The position numbers and the translations under genes were made by a program. Positions 53,618 through 63,930 of a stretch of 64,000 bases of DNA are shown here, piece after piece. Origin of the DNA: Gammaproteobacteria bacterium (GTDB taxonomy: Bacteria > Pseudomonadota > Gammaproteobacteria > Pseudomonadales > IMCC2047). Numbering within the stretch: the first letter of the stretch is position 1; each line of letters opens with the position of its first letter. Below the pieces are notes generated by a model. That model saw only the letters and a list, made by a program, of their open reading frames with translations, searched no databases and was not told the DNA's origin. The DNA lies in NCBI GenBank assembly GCA_021773395.1, contig JAJFKB010000024.1, positions 1 through 64,000 of the forward strand. Direction: 5' to 3'.

Positions 53618-54694
53618 TTACGCTAAAGCCGCAACCACCGCATCACCCATCTCGGTGGTACTAACCCGCGTATCAGACGCTGTCGCAATATCAGCTGTTC
53701 TTAAGCCTTCATTCAACACCTTTTGTACCGCCTGCTCGATCGCTTCGGCCACTTCCGGTCGGGCGAAAGTATATCGAAACATCATTGCCACCGACAAAAT
53801 CGTTGCCAGCGGATTGGCTATTCCCTGCCCCGCAATATCCGGCGCTGTACCATGGATTGGCTCGTACATACCCCGATTTTCGCTATTCAGCGATGCAGAA
53901 GGCAACATTCCAATCGACCCAGTGAGCATAGCCGCCACGTCCGAGAGAATATCGCCAAACATATTACCAGTGAGCAATACGTCAAATTGCTTGGGCGCCC
54001 TGACCAGTTGCATCGCCGCGTTATCCACGTACATATGGGATAACTCTACATCCGGATACTGTTTAGCAATTTCGGAAACTACTTCGCGCCAAAGTACAGT
54101 CACTTCAAGCACATTAGCCTTATCCACCGAACATAGTCGCTTGTTTCTTTTTTGCGCTGCCTGAAAAGCTATATGCGCGATTCGGCTAATCTCGCTTTCA
54201 GAGTAAACATAGGTGTTAAAACCTTCCCGCTCACCGCTATCCAAAGTGCGGATTCCGCGAGGTTGGCCAAAATAAATGCCGCCGGTCAGCTCTCTTACGA
54301 TCAAGATATCAAGATTGGAGACCAGCTCAGGCTTTAAGGAACTCGCTTGCGCTAATTGCGGATACAAAATCGCGGGACGGAAATTGGCGAATAGATCCAA
54401 TTCAGAGCGCAGCCCCAACAACCCTTTTTCGGGTCGCAAAGACCCATCTACTCCAGACCATTTTGGCCCACCTACTGCACCCAGCAAGATGGCGTCTGCC
54501 GCCTGTGCCAACTCCATGGTTTCACCTGGCAGGGGCGTACCCAGCGCATCATAGGCAGAACCGCCAATTAGAGCTTCCTGCCACTCAATGTCCAACGCAA
54601 ATTTATCTTTTACTGAGCCCAGCACCTTTAGCGCCTCGTTTACAATTTCGGGGCCAATACCGTCACCTTTTAATACTAAAATTTTACTTGTCAT
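53618..54694 (-). CDS. leuB: 3-Isopropylmalate dehydrogenase
   Basis: About 358 residues from ATG 54694, preceded by GGAAAAGAG. Conserved [18 protein letters not shown] start, substrate-binding arginines in [14 protein letters not shown], and the metal-site and NAD region [14 protein letters not shown]. It oxidises and decarboxylates 3-isopropylmalate in leucine synthesis. Third gene of leuC-leuD-leuB. Confidence 0.96.
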   Translation of the reverse strand: MTSKILVLKGDGIGPEIVNEALKVLGSVKDKFALDIEWQEALIGGSAYDALGTPLPGETMELAQAADAILLGAVGGPKWSGVDGSLRPEKGLLGLRSELDLFANFRPAILYPQLAQASSLKPELVSNLDILIVRELTGGIYFGQPRGIRTLDSGEREGFNTYVYSESEISRIAHIAFQAAQKRNKRLCSVDKANVLEVTVLWREVVSEIAKQYPDVELSHMYVDNAAMQLVRAPKQFDVLLTGNMFGDILSDVAAMLTGSIGMLPSASLNSENRGMYEPIHGTAPDIAGQGIANPLATILSVAMMFRYTFARPEVAEAIEQAVQKVLNEGLRTADIATASDTRVSTTEMGDAVVAALA

Positions 54695-54726
54695 CTCTTT
54701 TCCATTCAAATAGTTACATATGTTTT

Positions 54727-55374
54727 TTAATCTGTATCAGAGAAAATCCATGGCGATGATTGCTTTCGCTTTTCCTGATAATCATGTATCGCCTGTGCAT
54801 CCTGCAGCGTTAAGCCTATATCATCCAGACCATTCAGCAGACAATGTTTACGGAAAGCATCCACTTCAAATGGGTAGACATCTCCGCCTGGGCTGGTAAC
54901 CGTCTGCTGCTCAAGGTCAATGGTCAACGCGTAGCCTTCAGCATGGCTCACTTCGATGTGCAGTCTATCAACTATATCTTTATTTAAAACAATAGGTAAC
55001 AAGCCATTTTTAAAACTATTGTTAAAAAATATATCTGCATAACTAGGCGCTATAACCGCCCGAACCCCGTACTCGGAAATGGCCCAGGGTGCATGTTCGC
55101 GGCTCGATCCGCAACCAAAGTTGTCCTGCGCCAACAACACACTGGCTCCCTGATAACGCGGCTGATTAAGCTCGAAATCCTTATTCAAAGGCCGCTTACT
55201 ACAATCCTGCCCCGGAAAGCCCTCATCCAGATAACGCCACTCATCAAAAAGATTAGGGCCAAAGCCAGTCCGTTTTATCGATTTTAAAAACTGTTTGGGA
55301 ATAATCTGGTCCGTATCAATATTGGCGCGATTAATAGGCAAGACCAATCCTGTATACTTGGTAAACTTCTGCAT
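54727..55374 (-). CDS. leuD: 3-Isopropylmalate dehydratase small subunit
   Basis: About 215 residues from ATG 55374, preceded by GAGGGG; the frame extends further upstream into leuC without need. The swivelling aconitase domain is shown by [14 protein letters not shown] and [16 protein letters not shown]. It pairs with LeuC to isomerise isopropylmalate, and starts 13 bases after the leuC stop. Confidence 0.96.
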   Translation of the reverse strand: MQKFTKYTGLVLPINRANIDTDQIIPKQFLKSIKRTGFGPNLFDEWRYLDEGFPGQDCSKRPLNKDFELNQPRYQGASVLLAQDNFGCGSSREHAPWAISEYGVRAVIAPSYADIFFNNSFKNGLLPIVLNKDIVDRLHIEVSHAEGYALTIDLEQQTVTSPGGDVYPFEVDAFRKHCLLNGLDDIGLTLQDAQAIHDYQEKRKQSSPWIFSDTD

Positions 55375-55387
55375 CTGCTTTACCCCT

Positions 55388-56800
55388 CTAAGCCTGTGAA
55401 ATATCGACAAAATGCCCAGCTACAGCTGCCGCTGCTGCCATCCCAGGGCTTACCAAGTGTGTTCTACCACCCATACCCTGCCGCCCTTCAAAATTCCGAT
55501 TGGAAGTAGAGGCGCAGTGTTCGCCGGAACCAAGTTTATCCGCATTCATAGCGAGACACATAGAACAGCCAGGATCTCGCCATTCAAAGCCTGCTGCAAC
55601 GAATATTTTATCCAACCCTTCCTGTTCCGCTTGCTGTTTCACTAAACCCGATCCCGGCACTACCAGGGCCTGCTTAACGCTAACGGCAACTTTTTTCCCT
55701 TTAACAATGGCAGCAGCTTCGCGGATATCTTCTATCCGAGAGTTGGTACAGGATCCGATAAAAACACGATCCACATAGATATCAGTGATTGGCTGGCCAG
55801 GCTGCAAACCCATATACTCCAGTGCACGCTGATATCCCTTTTGTTTTATAGAATCAGACTGTAAAGCCGGATCTGGCGTACAGGCATCAACTGGCAGCAC
55901 CATTTCAGGGGATGTTCCCCAGGTTACTTGAGGCTTGATATCACCAGCATGTAGCTCAACGATCTGATCGAACTGTGCATCATCATCGCTTACCAGACCA
56001 CGCCAGCAGTTCACCGCCTGATCCCATTGATTCGATGATGGCGCAAACGGACGCCCCTTAATATAGTCGATAGTCGTATCGTCCACCGCCACCATACCGG
56101 CACGGGCACCCGCCTCGATTGCCATATTGCATACCGTCATGCGCCCTTCCATACTCATGCTTCGAATAACTTCACCCGCAAACTCGATCGCGAAACCCGT
56201 TCCTCCAGCAGTACCTATTTTGCCAATAATGGCCAAAATGACGTCCTTGGCTCCGACACCTGGCTTTAGCTTCCCTTCCACCCTGATGAGCATATTTTTC
56301 ATTTTGTTTTGGATTAGACACTGGGTTGCAAGAACGTGCTCAACTTCAGAAGTACCTATTCCATGCGCCAAACAGCCAAATGCGCCATGAGTCGCTGTAT
56401 GTGAATCACCACAGACAACCGTCATCCCTGGCAACGTGGCTCCCTGCTCTGGACCAACCACGTGCACGATGCCCTGTCTCAGATCCCGAATTTTGAATTC
56501 CGGAATACCAAATTCATCACAATTATCATCCAGTGTCTCCACCTGGATTTTTGATACCGGATCCTCAATTCCTGCTATCCCTTTCTCTCGATCCGTAGTT
56601 GGCACATTATGGTCAGGAGTTGCCAAATTCGCATCAAGGCGCCAAGGCTTTCTCCCAGCCAAACGTAACCCTTCAAAGGCCTGAGGCGATGTCACTTCGT
56701 GTATAAAATGACGATCAATATAGATAAGAGCAGTACCATCATCTCGCTGTTTAACCAGATGATCCTGCCATAATTTGTCATAAAGTGTTTGGCCTGCCAT
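55388..56800 (-). CDS. leuC: 3-Isopropylmalate dehydratase large subunit
   Basis: A 470-residue aconitase-family subunit. [4Fe-4S] cysteines lie in [10 protein letters not shown] and in [11 protein letters not shown]. The [12 protein letters not shown] stretch belongs to the substrate site. First gene of the leucine operon and divergent from a LysR gene whose intergenic dyad may be an operator. Confidence 0.97.
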   Translation of the reverse strand: MAGQTLYDKLWQDHLVKQRDDGTALIYIDRHFIHEVTSPQAFEGLRLAGRKPWRLDANLATPDHNVPTTDREKGIAGIEDPVSKIQVETLDDNCDEFGIPEFKIRDLRQGIVHVVGPEQGATLPGMTVVCGDSHTATHGAFGCLAHGIGTSEVEHVLATQCLIQNKMKNMLIRVEGKLKPGVGAKDVILAIIGKIGTAGGTGFAIEFAGEVIRSMSMEGRMTVCNMAIEAGARAGMVAVDDTTIDYIKGRPFAPSSNQWDQAVNCWRGLVSDDDAQFDQIVELHAGDIKPQVTWGTSPEMVLPVDACTPDPALQSDSIKQKGYQRALEYMGLQPGQPITDIYVDRVFIGSCTNSRIEDIREAAAIVKGKKVAVSVKQALVVPGSGLVKQQAEQEGLDKIFVAAGFEWRDPGCSMCLAMNADKLGSGEHCASTSNRNFEGRQGMGGRTHLVSPGMAAAAAVAGHFVDISQA

Positions 56801-56929
56801 TCCAGATACTCCTACCGTTTATGCGCTAACTAACGCCGAGCCATAATCTTTCTCATGAAAAATAGTTCTATTTGCAGCTGTCGATATGCTACATTCGAAA
56901 ACTAAATAAAACAAATTCATATTTATCAT

Positions 56930-56946
56930 AGATTGGATTCCAATCT
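56930..56946. promoter_or_regulatory. 17-bp dyad between leuC and the LysR gene
   Basis: AGATTGGA-T-TCCAATCT is a perfect 8-bp inverted repeat ending 26 bases before the LysR start. The placement suits autoregulation by the LysR protein and perhaps control of leuC. Confidence 0.5.
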
Positions 56947-56972
56947 GGAATATAACGAGTCACAACATTACA

Positions 56973-57881
56973 ATGGACATACGCGCTTTAAAAGCCTTTA
57001 TACAGGTTGCACAATCCCGCTCTTTTTCCAAGGCCGCAGAGAGACTGCATCTGACACAACCCGCAGTCAGTAAGCGCATCGCTCTCTTAGAAAAACAGAT
57101 CGGCATGCGACTTATTGACCGTATTGGGCGACAAATTACGCTGACCGAAGCAGGGTCCAGATTGCTTCCCAGGGCAATAGCCTTAATTGATGACTTTGAG
57201 GACACGCGCCGTAGCTTGACCAATCTTTCCGGGGAGGTATCCGGAATCCTGAATCTGGGCATCAGTCACCACTTGGGGCTACATCGCCTGCCCCCCCTTC
57301 TAAAAACGTTTTCTGAACAATATCCTGAAGTTGCTTTGGATATTCAATTTCTGGGTTCTGAAATCGCCTATCAGCGTGTTCAGGAGGGTTCGATTGAAGT
57401 GGCAATGACCACATTACCAGAAAATCAGATCAGCCGGGTAACTGCACACAGAGTATGGACAGACCCAATGCATTTTGTTGCCGCATCAAGCCACCCACTG
57501 GCAAAACGGAACCATCTAACCCTTGCAGATCTATCACAGACAGGAGCAATCCTGCCCGCGCTTAATACCTTTACCGGCGCAAAGACAAAAGCGCTGTTTG
57601 AACAAAACGGCCAGCCATTAAAGGTCAGCATGAATACTAATTATCTGGAAACCATTAAAATGATGACTTCTATCGGGTTAGGATGGAGCGTACTTCCCGA
57701 TACATTAATAGAGTCACCACTCAAGAGGCTCAAGGTGGGTTCGATTCAAATAACCCGAAGCCTGGGAGCTGTTTATCACCAGGACCGCACCTTATCAAAT
57801 GCCGCTCGCGCTTTCCTTGAACTGGTGAGTTCGGAACCAGACAAATGCGACCACAAACGCCAGGATGCACACCAGGGATGA
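56973..57881 (+). CDS. LysR-family regulator divergent from leuC
   Basis: A 302-residue LysR protein with helix-turn-helix ASQ-type region FSKAAERLHLTQPAVSKRIA at about residues 18-37 and a typical effector domain. A regulator in this place is conserved in Pseudomonas relatives. Its 3' end overlaps the convergent MFS gene by 87 bases, a strong antisense overlap. Target and ligand are inferred only from position. Confidence 0.88.
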   Translation: MDIRALKAFIQVAQSRSFSKAAERLHLTQPAVSKRIALLEKQIGMRLIDRIGRQITLTEAGSRLLPRAIALIDDFEDTRRSLTNLSGEVSGILNLGISHHLGLHRLPPLLKTFSEQYPEVALDIQFLGSEIAYQRVQEGSIEVAMTTLPENQISRVTAHRVWTDPMHFVAASSHPLAKRNHLTLADLSQTGAILPALNTFTGAKTKALFEQNGQPLKVSMNTNYLETIKMMTSIGLGWSVLPDTLIESPLKRLKVGSIQITRSLGAVYHQDRTLSNAARAFLELVSSEPDKCDHKRQDAHQG

Positions 57882-58988
57882 CAGGGTATAGGTCAGGCTA
57901 GCCCCGAAGCCAGACCACATATAACCACTCATGACGGCACCCACAGCAGCGCCTGCTCCAAAGCTCGACGAACTATAGATCGCCTGCCCCTGCCCGTCAT
58001 GCCCTCCACCGAAAAAACGATGAACCACTTCAATTGCCGAAGCATGCAAAGTGCCAAAACTAAAAGCATGTAGGCATTGGGCAATAAGTAGCAAAGGTAA
58101 GGATTCTGATCCGAAAGCGATAAGCAACCACCTAATCGCCGACAACAACAAACTGATGAGAATAATATGACGTAGATTAAAGCGCCGCATAATTCTGTGC
58201 ATATAGACGAAGACAACGATCTCCGCCATCACGCCTAACGCCCAGAGTTGTCCTATCAGTAAGCGGCTGTAGCCAAAACTTTCCAGATGCAAACTGAAGA
58301 AAACATAATAGGGACCGTGCGCCAATTGAAGCAAAAAGGAAACAATGAAAAACGCAATCACAGCAGGTTGTTTTAGAATGGCTGACAAACCCCGGGTTTG
58401 CTCATGATCGATATTAACCGGCCTTTCACGAACCCACAGTGTCGACAACCAGATTAGCAGCATAAACAGCGCGATGACGTGCGGCAGAAAGTCTATTGGA
58501 AGATAGTCAAAAAACAATCCCAACAGGGCCACAGCGAAAATGAAACCAACAGACCCCCATAGTCGGATATGACTGTAGGTGCTCCTTTTGTCCACAATAT
58601 AGCCAAGGGTAATGACTTCAAACTGTGCCAATATGGCGTTCCAGAAGAAGCTATAAAAGAATATAACAACGGCCACCCAAAAAAAGCCCTGGGCAAAAAA
58701 GATGCCACAAAAAAAAGCGAAACCCAGCGCCGCACCAAGTCTGATCACAAAAATTCTTTTACGGGTCTTATCCGCCAACCAGCCCCATAGGTTAGGTGCC
58801 ACTATCCGCGTGCAGGTCAGTACCGCCGTGAGCCAGCCAATATCGGTCGCGTCAAAACCCAGGCCTTTTAGATACAGGCTCCAATAGGGCAGCATCGCGC
58901 CCAGGGCCGCAAAATAAAAAAAGTAAAAATGCGATAAGCGCCAATAGGGTACGTCCTGCCCATCGGCATTACCCCCTGCTGATTTCAT
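57795..58988 (-). CDS. MFS transporter (HcaT-like)
   Basis: A 397-residue permease with about 12 helices and the PYWSLYLKGLGFDATDIGWL N-terminal signature seen in the HcaT/nucleoside-symporter-like MFS branch. It starts four bases after the aroC-proximal end region (next gene aroC begins at 60,095 and stops at 58,992), so it is downstream of aroC with almost no gap. A related MFS gene next to aroC exists in Pseudomonas. Substrate unknown. Confidence 0.82.
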   Translation of the reverse strand: MKSAGGNADGQDVPYWRLSHFYFFYFAALGAMLPYWSLYLKGLGFDATDIGWLTAVLTCTRIVAPNLWGWLADKTRKRIFVIRLGAALGFAFFCGIFFAQGFFWVAVVIFFYSFFWNAILAQFEVITLGYIVDKRSTYSHIRLWGSVGFIFAVALLGLFFDYLPIDFLPHVIALFMLLIWLSTLWVRERPVNIDHEQTRGLSAILKQPAVIAFFIVSFLLQLAHGPYYVFFSLHLESFGYSRLLIGQLWALGVMAEIVVFVYMHRIMRRFNLRHIILISLLLSAIRWLLIAFGSESLPLLLIAQCLHAFSFGTLHASAIEVVHRFFGGGHDGQGQAIYSSSSFGAGAAVGAVMSGYMWSGFGASLTYTLSSLVCILAFVVAFVWFRTHQFKESASGI

Positions 58989-58991
58989 TGG

Positions 58992-60095
58992 TTATCTATC
59001 GATCGTTGCAGGAATAACAGGAGCACCCGGCTCAACATCGACATTTTGGCCACGATGACGCAGCAAGTGATCCATTAGCACTATCGCCAGCATCGCTTCG
59101 GCGATGGGTGTTCCACGAATACCTACACAGGGATCATGGCGCCCCTTGGTGATCACTTCGACCGGGTCGCCCTCTAGATTAACTGTTTTTCCAGGAATCA
59201 AAATGCTAGAAGTCGGTTTTAGAGCAATGTGCGCAACGATATCCTGGCCTGTGGAGATACCGCCTAGCACACCACCTGCATTATTAGACAAAAATCCTTG
59301 GGGCGTGATTTCATCTCGATGTTCAGTGCCCTTTTGTTCAACACAGGCAAATCCGGCACCCAACTCCACACCTTTGACCGCATTAATACTCATCAACGCA
59401 TGTGCAATTTCTGCATCCAATCGGTCAAAAATCGGCTCGCCCAGCCCCGCAGGCATCCCCGTCGCTGTCACGGTAATTTTCGCACCGACTGAATTACCCT
59501 CTTTACGCAATGCATCCATATACTGCTCCAGCGCCTCTATTTTGTCAGCATCCGGGCAGAAGAAGGGATTGGTGTTCACCATATCCCAATCAACCTTAGA
59601 AATACTGATCGGCCCAAGCTGGGACAGATAGCCTCTCACCTGCACACCCATTTTCTCGTGTAGATACTTTTTTGCAATTGCACCCGCTGCAACGCGCATA
59701 GCGGTTTCTCTGGCAGATGCTCTGCCACCACCCCGGTAATCGCGAAAACCATATTTTTGTGTGTAGGTATAGTCTGCATGTCCAGGCCGAAATCGATCCA
59801 TTATCTGCGAATAATCCCTGGACCGTTGATCGGTATTTTCGATAAGTAACCCTATTGGCGTTCCGGTTGTTTTACCCTCAAACACGCCGGATAGAATTTT
59901 TACCTCATCTGCCTCTCTTCTTTGCGTAGTAAAACGCGAGGTACCTGGCTTTCGCCTATCCAGATCTTTTTGTAGATCCGCCTCGGATATTTCAAGGCCT
60001 GGGGGGCAGCCATCGACGATACACCCGAGTGCAGGCCCATGACTTTCACCAAAACCTGTTACGCTGAATAGTTTTCCAATTGTGTTGCCCGACAT
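58992..60095 (-). CDS. aroC: Chorismate synthase
   Basis: About 367 residues from ATG 60095 ([10 protein letters not shown]), the usual start; an upstream in-frame ATG adds ten unneeded codons. Conserved [23 protein letters not shown] and [17 protein letters not shown] signatures are intact. It makes chorismate from EPSP using reduced FMN. It lies between prmB and the MFS gene. Confidence 0.96.
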   Translation of the reverse strand: MSGNTIGKLFSVTGFGESHGPALGCIVDGCPPGLEISEADLQKDLDRRKPGTSRFTTQRREADEVKILSGVFEGKTTGTPIGLLIENTDQRSRDYSQIMDRFRPGHADYTYTQKYGFRDYRGGGRASARETAMRVAAGAIAKKYLHEKMGVQVRGYLSQLGPISISKVDWDMVNTNPFFCPDADKIEALEQYMDALRKEGNSVGAKITVTATGMPAGLGEPIFDRLDAEIAHALMSINAVKGVELGAGFACVEQKGTEHRDEITPQGFLSNNAGGVLGGISTGQDIVAHIALKPTSSILIPGKTVNLEGDPVEVITKGRHDPCVGIRGTPIAEAMLAIVLMDHLLRHRGQNVDVEPGAPVIPATIDR

Positions 60096-60171
60096 ATTGC
60101 TGTTACTACCTAAAATATAAACCAATTAATAAAATGTATGGACTGCAAAAGAGCATCTCAAACGAAACTGT

Positions 60172-61113
60172 CTAAAACTGGCTCTGATGCTGCAGCAGCT
60201 GCGCCTTTGTCAACACAAAGACTCCGTGACCACCTTTCTCAAAATCAAGCCATAGAAACGGCACCTTTTCATACTGTTCACGCAATGCAGCTTCACTGTT
60301 GCCAACCTCTGCCACCAGAATACCGTACTCTGAAAGATACCGCCCGGCGCTTCTCATTATGGCCTTGATGCAGTCGAGACCATCAGCACCTGAACTGAGC
60401 CCAAGTTCTGGCTCATGCTGATATTCCTCAGGCATGGTTGCCAGATCCTGAGCATCTACATAAGGCGGATTTGAAACAATGAGGTCGTACTCTTTCTCTC
60501 CCAGGTTTGCGAAAAGATCGGATTGGCGCACTTGAACGCGCCGACTCAAATGATGCTTATCAACATTGATTTGCGCCACCGCCAACGCTTCTGTAGAGAT
60601 ATCGGCTAAATCAATCTGCGCCTCTGGAAACGCCGCCGCACAACCTATACCAATACAGCCACTGCCACAGCACAAATCCAGTATATTCTTAACTTCATCT
60701 CCGCATAGCCAAGGTGTAAAGCCTCTTTCGATCAGTTCTGCGATTGGCGAACGAGGAACCAGCACACGCTCATCCACATAAAAGGGAATGCCGGCAAACC
60801 AGGCTTCGTTAGTGAGATAAGCAAGGGGAATTCGTTCCGTTATCCTGCGATCAACGACCATACTAATACGTTTTCTCTCCTCCATCGTCAATCTGGCATC
60901 CATCGCCGCCGAATCCACATCCCAGGGCAAATGCAAGCAGCTTAACACCAGGTAGATAGCCTCATCCCACGCATTATCGGAGCCATGTCCAAAAAATACC
61001 TGCTCCTGATTAAAACGACTGGCTGCCCAGCGGATATAGTCACGAATCGTAATTAGTTCATTTATTGGAGATTTAGATTGCATAGTAGAGTCAGGCCCAA
61101 TCGCTTTTTGCAT
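60172..61113 (-). CDS. prmB: Ribosomal protein uL3 glutamine methyltransferase
   Basis: A 313-residue SAM methyltransferase with motif I LDLCCGSGCIG (145-155) and the glutamine-methyltransferase motif NPPY (215-218). It modifies the glutamine of ribosomal protein uL3. PrmC is the close alternative, but position beside aroC and N-terminal sequence fit PrmB. Start may be ATG 61113 or ATG 61083. Confidence 0.9.
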   Translation of the reverse strand: MQKAIGPDSTMQSKSPINELITIRDYIRWAASRFNQEQVFFGHGSDNAWDEAIYLVLSCLHLPWDVDSAAMDARLTMEERKRISMVVDRRITERIPLAYLTNEAWFAGIPFYVDERVLVPRSPIAELIERGFTPWLCGDEVKNILDLCCGSGCIGIGCAAAFPEAQIDLADISTEALAVAQINVDKHHLSRRVQVRQSDLFANLGEKEYDLIVSNPPYVDAQDLATMPEEYQHEPELGLSSGADGLDCIKAIMRSAGRYLSEYGILVAEVGNSEAALREQYEKVPFLWLDFEKGGHGVFVLTKAQLLQHQSQF

Positions 61114-61253
61114 TCTTTAATCGATCAATTCTACCCAATCCGAGTAAAAATATCCCGCTAAATAAAGGGCTTATAATAGATAAAGTCTATAAATTTCTTT
61201 ACCTCAATAAATGCTTATCGTAGGGTTAGTATTTTTGACAGAGCAAGAAACCG

Positions 61254-61796
61254 ATGGAACAGCAATTCGCAAAAATCATCGAGCTAATAGGCGAAGATCT
61301 AGAGCGTGATGGATTAAAAGATACGCCGGCACGAGCGGCAAAAGCCTTTAAGTTTTTAAATCGTGGTTACAGCCAGAATATTGAAGATGTCGTCAACGGG
61401 GCGCTGTTTGAATCTAACAGCGACGAAATGGTCATTGTAGAGAATATCGAACTCTACTCTCTGTGCGAGCACCATTTGCTACCCTTCATTGGCAAATGTC
61501 ATGTCGCCTACATACCCAATGGGAAGGTTTTAGGGCTTTCCAAAGTAGCACGGGTCGTTGATATGTTTGCCCGCCGTCTGCAGATTCAGGAGAAATTAAC
61601 CCAGGAGATCGCTGAAACAATACAACAAGTTACCAAGGCTAAGGGCGTTGCGGTTATCATAGAAGCACAGCATATGTGTATGATGATGCGGGGTGTTGAG
61701 AAGCAAAACTCGCTCATGAAAACTTCCGCTATGCTTGGAGCCTTCAGAAACAGTGTCGCTACACGCAGCGAGTTTCTTTCCCTGATTACCTGTTAA
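61254..61796 (+). CDS. folE: GTP cyclohydrolase I (type IA)
   Basis: A 180-residue enzyme converting GTP to dihydroneopterin triphosphate. Zinc ligands C71, H74 and C142 (LCEHHLLPF and HMCMMMRGV) have the same spacing as in E. coli FolE. It is divergent from prmB. Terminal sequence LITC extends slightly past the usual end. Confidence 0.95.
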   Translation: MEQQFAKIIELIGEDLERDGLKDTPARAAKAFKFLNRGYSQNIEDVVNGALFESNSDEMVIVENIELYSLCEHHLLPFIGKCHVAYIPNGKVLGLSKVARVVDMFARRLQIQEKLTQEIAETIQQVTKAKGVAVIIEAQHMCMMMRGVEKQNSLMKTSAMLGAFRNSVATRSEFLSLITC

Positions 61797-61820
61797 TGCC
61801 AGGCACAAGTGCTGCGCAGG

Positions 61821-62267
61821 CTAATTTGACTGCGCTAGTACCTGGTCAATCTGGTCCACCAGCTTACCTCGAAGATTATTAACTTCGGTTAGTGCATTGA
61901 CTCGTAGCGAACCTACCTCTTCTGTGCTGTAAGGCTTTAGATTCGCGGGAAGACTGTCTCCACCGAATTCAGCGATCATCCAGTTCAACATAGTTGCGAG
62001 GCGTTTATCATCCAGTGCTGCATTTGCAGCGCCAGGCACTTGCACTAAAAATTCTCGCCCGCCATCAACTTTAAAAAAATGGCCTATATAGCCGTCCATT
62101 GCTGGAACATCACCATTCCCGGCACCGGTTGGGGAATGACAACCCTGACAATTCATTATGTAATCTTCACGAGCCTGTGCATTTGAATCCGACTCATTTG
62201 AAGCATTTGCAAATACTGAAAATTCTGAAAATATCAGCGCACACAGAAATATCTGAACTGACCGCAT
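61821..62267 (-). CDS. Periplasmic monohaem cytochrome c (second)
   Basis: A 148-residue exported cytochrome c with a signal peptide (to about residue 22) and one CxxCH haem site, C40QGCH44. Its ATG overlaps the previous gene's stop by one base (TAATG). It probably carries electrons from the amine dehydrogenase quinone cofactor toward the respiratory chain. The gene is the last of the visible aau cluster. Confidence 0.78.
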   Translation of the reverse strand: MRSVQIFLCALIFSEFSVFANASNESDSNAQAREDYIMNCQGCHSPTGAGNGDVPAMDGYIGHFFKVDGGREFLVQVPGAANAALDDKRLATMLNWMIAEFGGDSLPANLKPYSTEEVGSLRVNALTEVNNLRGKLVDQIDQVLAQSN

Positions 62268-62746
62268 TACTGTAACTCCGGATTCTGGGCGAATAACGCC
62301 TGTCTTAGGTTCAATACTTGATTGACGTCAGCATCTGCATTTTTGGCAAGCACCCGGTCCACCTCTTCTGCCGTGAAGGGCTGCCAGCCGGCGGCACTGA
62401 CATTAAGCTCTGTCGCCACGAAATTCAAAATTTTAGCGGTTGCGGCACTATCCAGCGCTCCACCCTGCCCTGGCATCATCCCAAAGTAGGGGACGTCCGC
62501 CACAGTAATCGGCCCCGCCAAACCACGACTAACCACCAGCACCAGATATTCCCGCCCGTCAGGCAGACTCGCAATAGGTGCCAATCGATCTTTCAAAGGA
62601 GGAAACACGCCGGGCAGGCCCGCTCCATCGGGCAGATGACAAGCCGCACATCGCCCATATTCCTCCGGCGCTTGCGCCAATGCCAGACTGGACTGACCCA
62701 GTAATAGAGCGGTTAACGCAGCACTCAACAACTTCAACATACCCAT
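62267..62746 (-). CDS. Periplasmic monohaem cytochrome c (first)
   Basis: A 159-residue exported cytochrome c with a signal peptide ending near LALAQA and one haem site, C33AACH37. A Met in the PYFGMMPGQGG region is a plausible sixth ligand. It lies between the amine dehydrogenase light chain and the second cytochrome, with a one-base overlap to the latter. Probably an electron acceptor in amine oxidation. Confidence 0.8.
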   Translation of the reverse strand: MGMLKLLSAALTALLLGQSSLALAQAPEEYGRCAACHLPDGAGLPGVFPPLKDRLAPIASLPDGREYLVLVVSRGLAGPITVADVPYFGMMPGQGGALDSAATAKILNFVATELNVSAAGWQPFTAEEVDRVLAKNADADVNQVLNLRQALFAQNPELQ

Positions 62747-62772
62747 ATTCGTCTACTTTCCTCTACTTCCCG

Positions 62773-63291
62773 CTACTTATCTAAAGCCACACCCACCACA
62801 ATCGCTGTTGAGCAATTGTATGTAGCGCTTTTGGTACCCAAACACCAGTTAATATCATTGGCCTTATCCGGACGATAAATCGGTCGATCACTCTCATTAC
62901 GCGTACACAGGCAGTTACCACAGGATGTTTTACCGCAGCAATCGTTATAGGAAATAATATAATTTCTTCCGTCCGCCGGATTACGACAAGTACCAATCCA
63001 GGTTATAGGTGACATTTCTGTCCCCGGAGGACAGGTATTCTGCGTACCGCCACAGCAGGAACACAAAAATCCATCAATCGCACAATAGCGCCAGTACTCA
63101 CATTGCATCGGATCGCCAGGATCAACCGGCGCACCCAGTTTCTCCCCCTCTGCTGCACGTGCAACCGGCAACAAAGGAAATGCAGCAGAGCCAACCAACA
63201 ATCCACCCAGACCCTTTAACAGTCCTCGCCGCGAGCTTCTTTGGGCCACTTTACGCGACGATGCTTCCGCTACCTTATCCAACCATTTCAT
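62773..63291 (-). CDS. aauA: Aromatic amine dehydrogenase light (beta) subunit
   Basis: A 172-residue precursor with a twin-arginine leader (SRRGLLKGLG). The tryptophan tryptophylquinone residues are W98 (ITWIGTC) and W149 (DINWCLG), 51 apart as in methylamine dehydrogenase. Active-site Asp D117 (NDCCGK) and D73 correspond to D76 and D32 there. Fourteen cysteines, GFLCSCCGGT and SCGNC are closer to my memory of the Alcaligenes aromatic enzyme than to methylamine dehydrogenase with twelve. The large subunit and mauE-type genes should lie beyond the right edge. Confidence 0.85.
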   Translation of the reverse strand: MKWLDKVAEASSRKVAQRSSRRGLLKGLGGLLVGSAAFPLLPVARAAEGEKLGAPVDPGDPMQCEYWRYCAIDGFLCSCCGGTQNTCPPGTEMSPITWIGTCRNPADGRNYIISYNDCCGKTSCGNCLCTRNESDRPIYRPDKANDINWCLGTKSATYNCSTAIVVGVALDK

Positions 63292-63301
63292 ATCAGTACT
63301 C

Positions 63302-63925
63302 CTAGCGCACTTCTTTAATCATTTCGTTATTATCTTGTTGTTGCTGCATGTATTGCTGTATTGATGCCACGTTGCGCTCCTTGGCTTCAAATAAACTTTC
63401 CAGATGCTCCCGGGAATTTATGATCCCCATGGAAGCAATTTGCCCCTGTTCGTCAATTAATACTCCATAGGGCAGCTTCGCCACACCGTAGGTTTTGCCC
63501 AGTATCTCTGATACCACATACGGAAAAGACTTCAACTCATATTCAGCTACAAAGCCCCGATGGTCCTGCTCTTCCCCATCGCTCGCTAAGACAACATCAA
63601 ACCAATTTCCTTCGCTTTTGACCGCCGATTTAATAACCGGCAAAAGCGTTTTACAAATCGGGCAGTCGGGTGACAGGAAAAAAAGTAGCTGACTCCTTTC
63701 CTGAGCCTGACCACCCAACAAAAGCGTATTCCCTTCCAATGTTTTCGCCGACACTTCTGGCGCAGGCATACCCACTTCAAGCGTCTGGTTCACCATTAGC
63801 GCACCGGCGGGAGCAACCCTTTCATAAAGTACGCCGATCTGCCGAGTGAGCGCGAAAATAACCAACGCCATCACAATCAGTGCGATCCATAGTACAATAG
63901 TGGAAATTATCAGAGCCTCAACCAT
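63302..63925 (-). CDS. aauD: Amine dehydrogenase maturation protein, thioredoxin-like (MauD/AauD)
   Basis: A 207-residue protein with an N-terminal membrane helix (residues 5-27) and a periplasmic thioredoxin-like domain with C88-P-I-C91 in SPDCPICKTLLP. In mau/aau clusters this protein is needed for disulfide formation and stability of the cysteine-rich light chain. It lies 10 bases before aauA. The terminal stretch is rich in Gln. Confidence 0.87.
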   Translation of the reverse strand: MVEALIISTIVLWIALIVMALVIFALTRQIGVLYERVAPAGALMVNQTLEVGMPAPEVSAKTLEGNTLLLGGQAQERSQLLFFLSPDCPICKTLLPVIKSAVKSEGNWFDVVLASDGEEQDHRGFVAEYELKSFPYVVSEILGKTYGVAKLPYGVLIDEQGQIASMGIINSREHLESLFEAKERNVASIQQYMQQQQDNNEMIKEVR

Positions 63926-63930
63926 AACCT

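Noticed and set aside
62773-63291. Methylamine dehydrogenase light chain
   Set aside because: The TTQ framework is shared, but the cysteine count (14, not 12) and the CSCCGG and SCGNC segments point to the aromatic amine enzyme.
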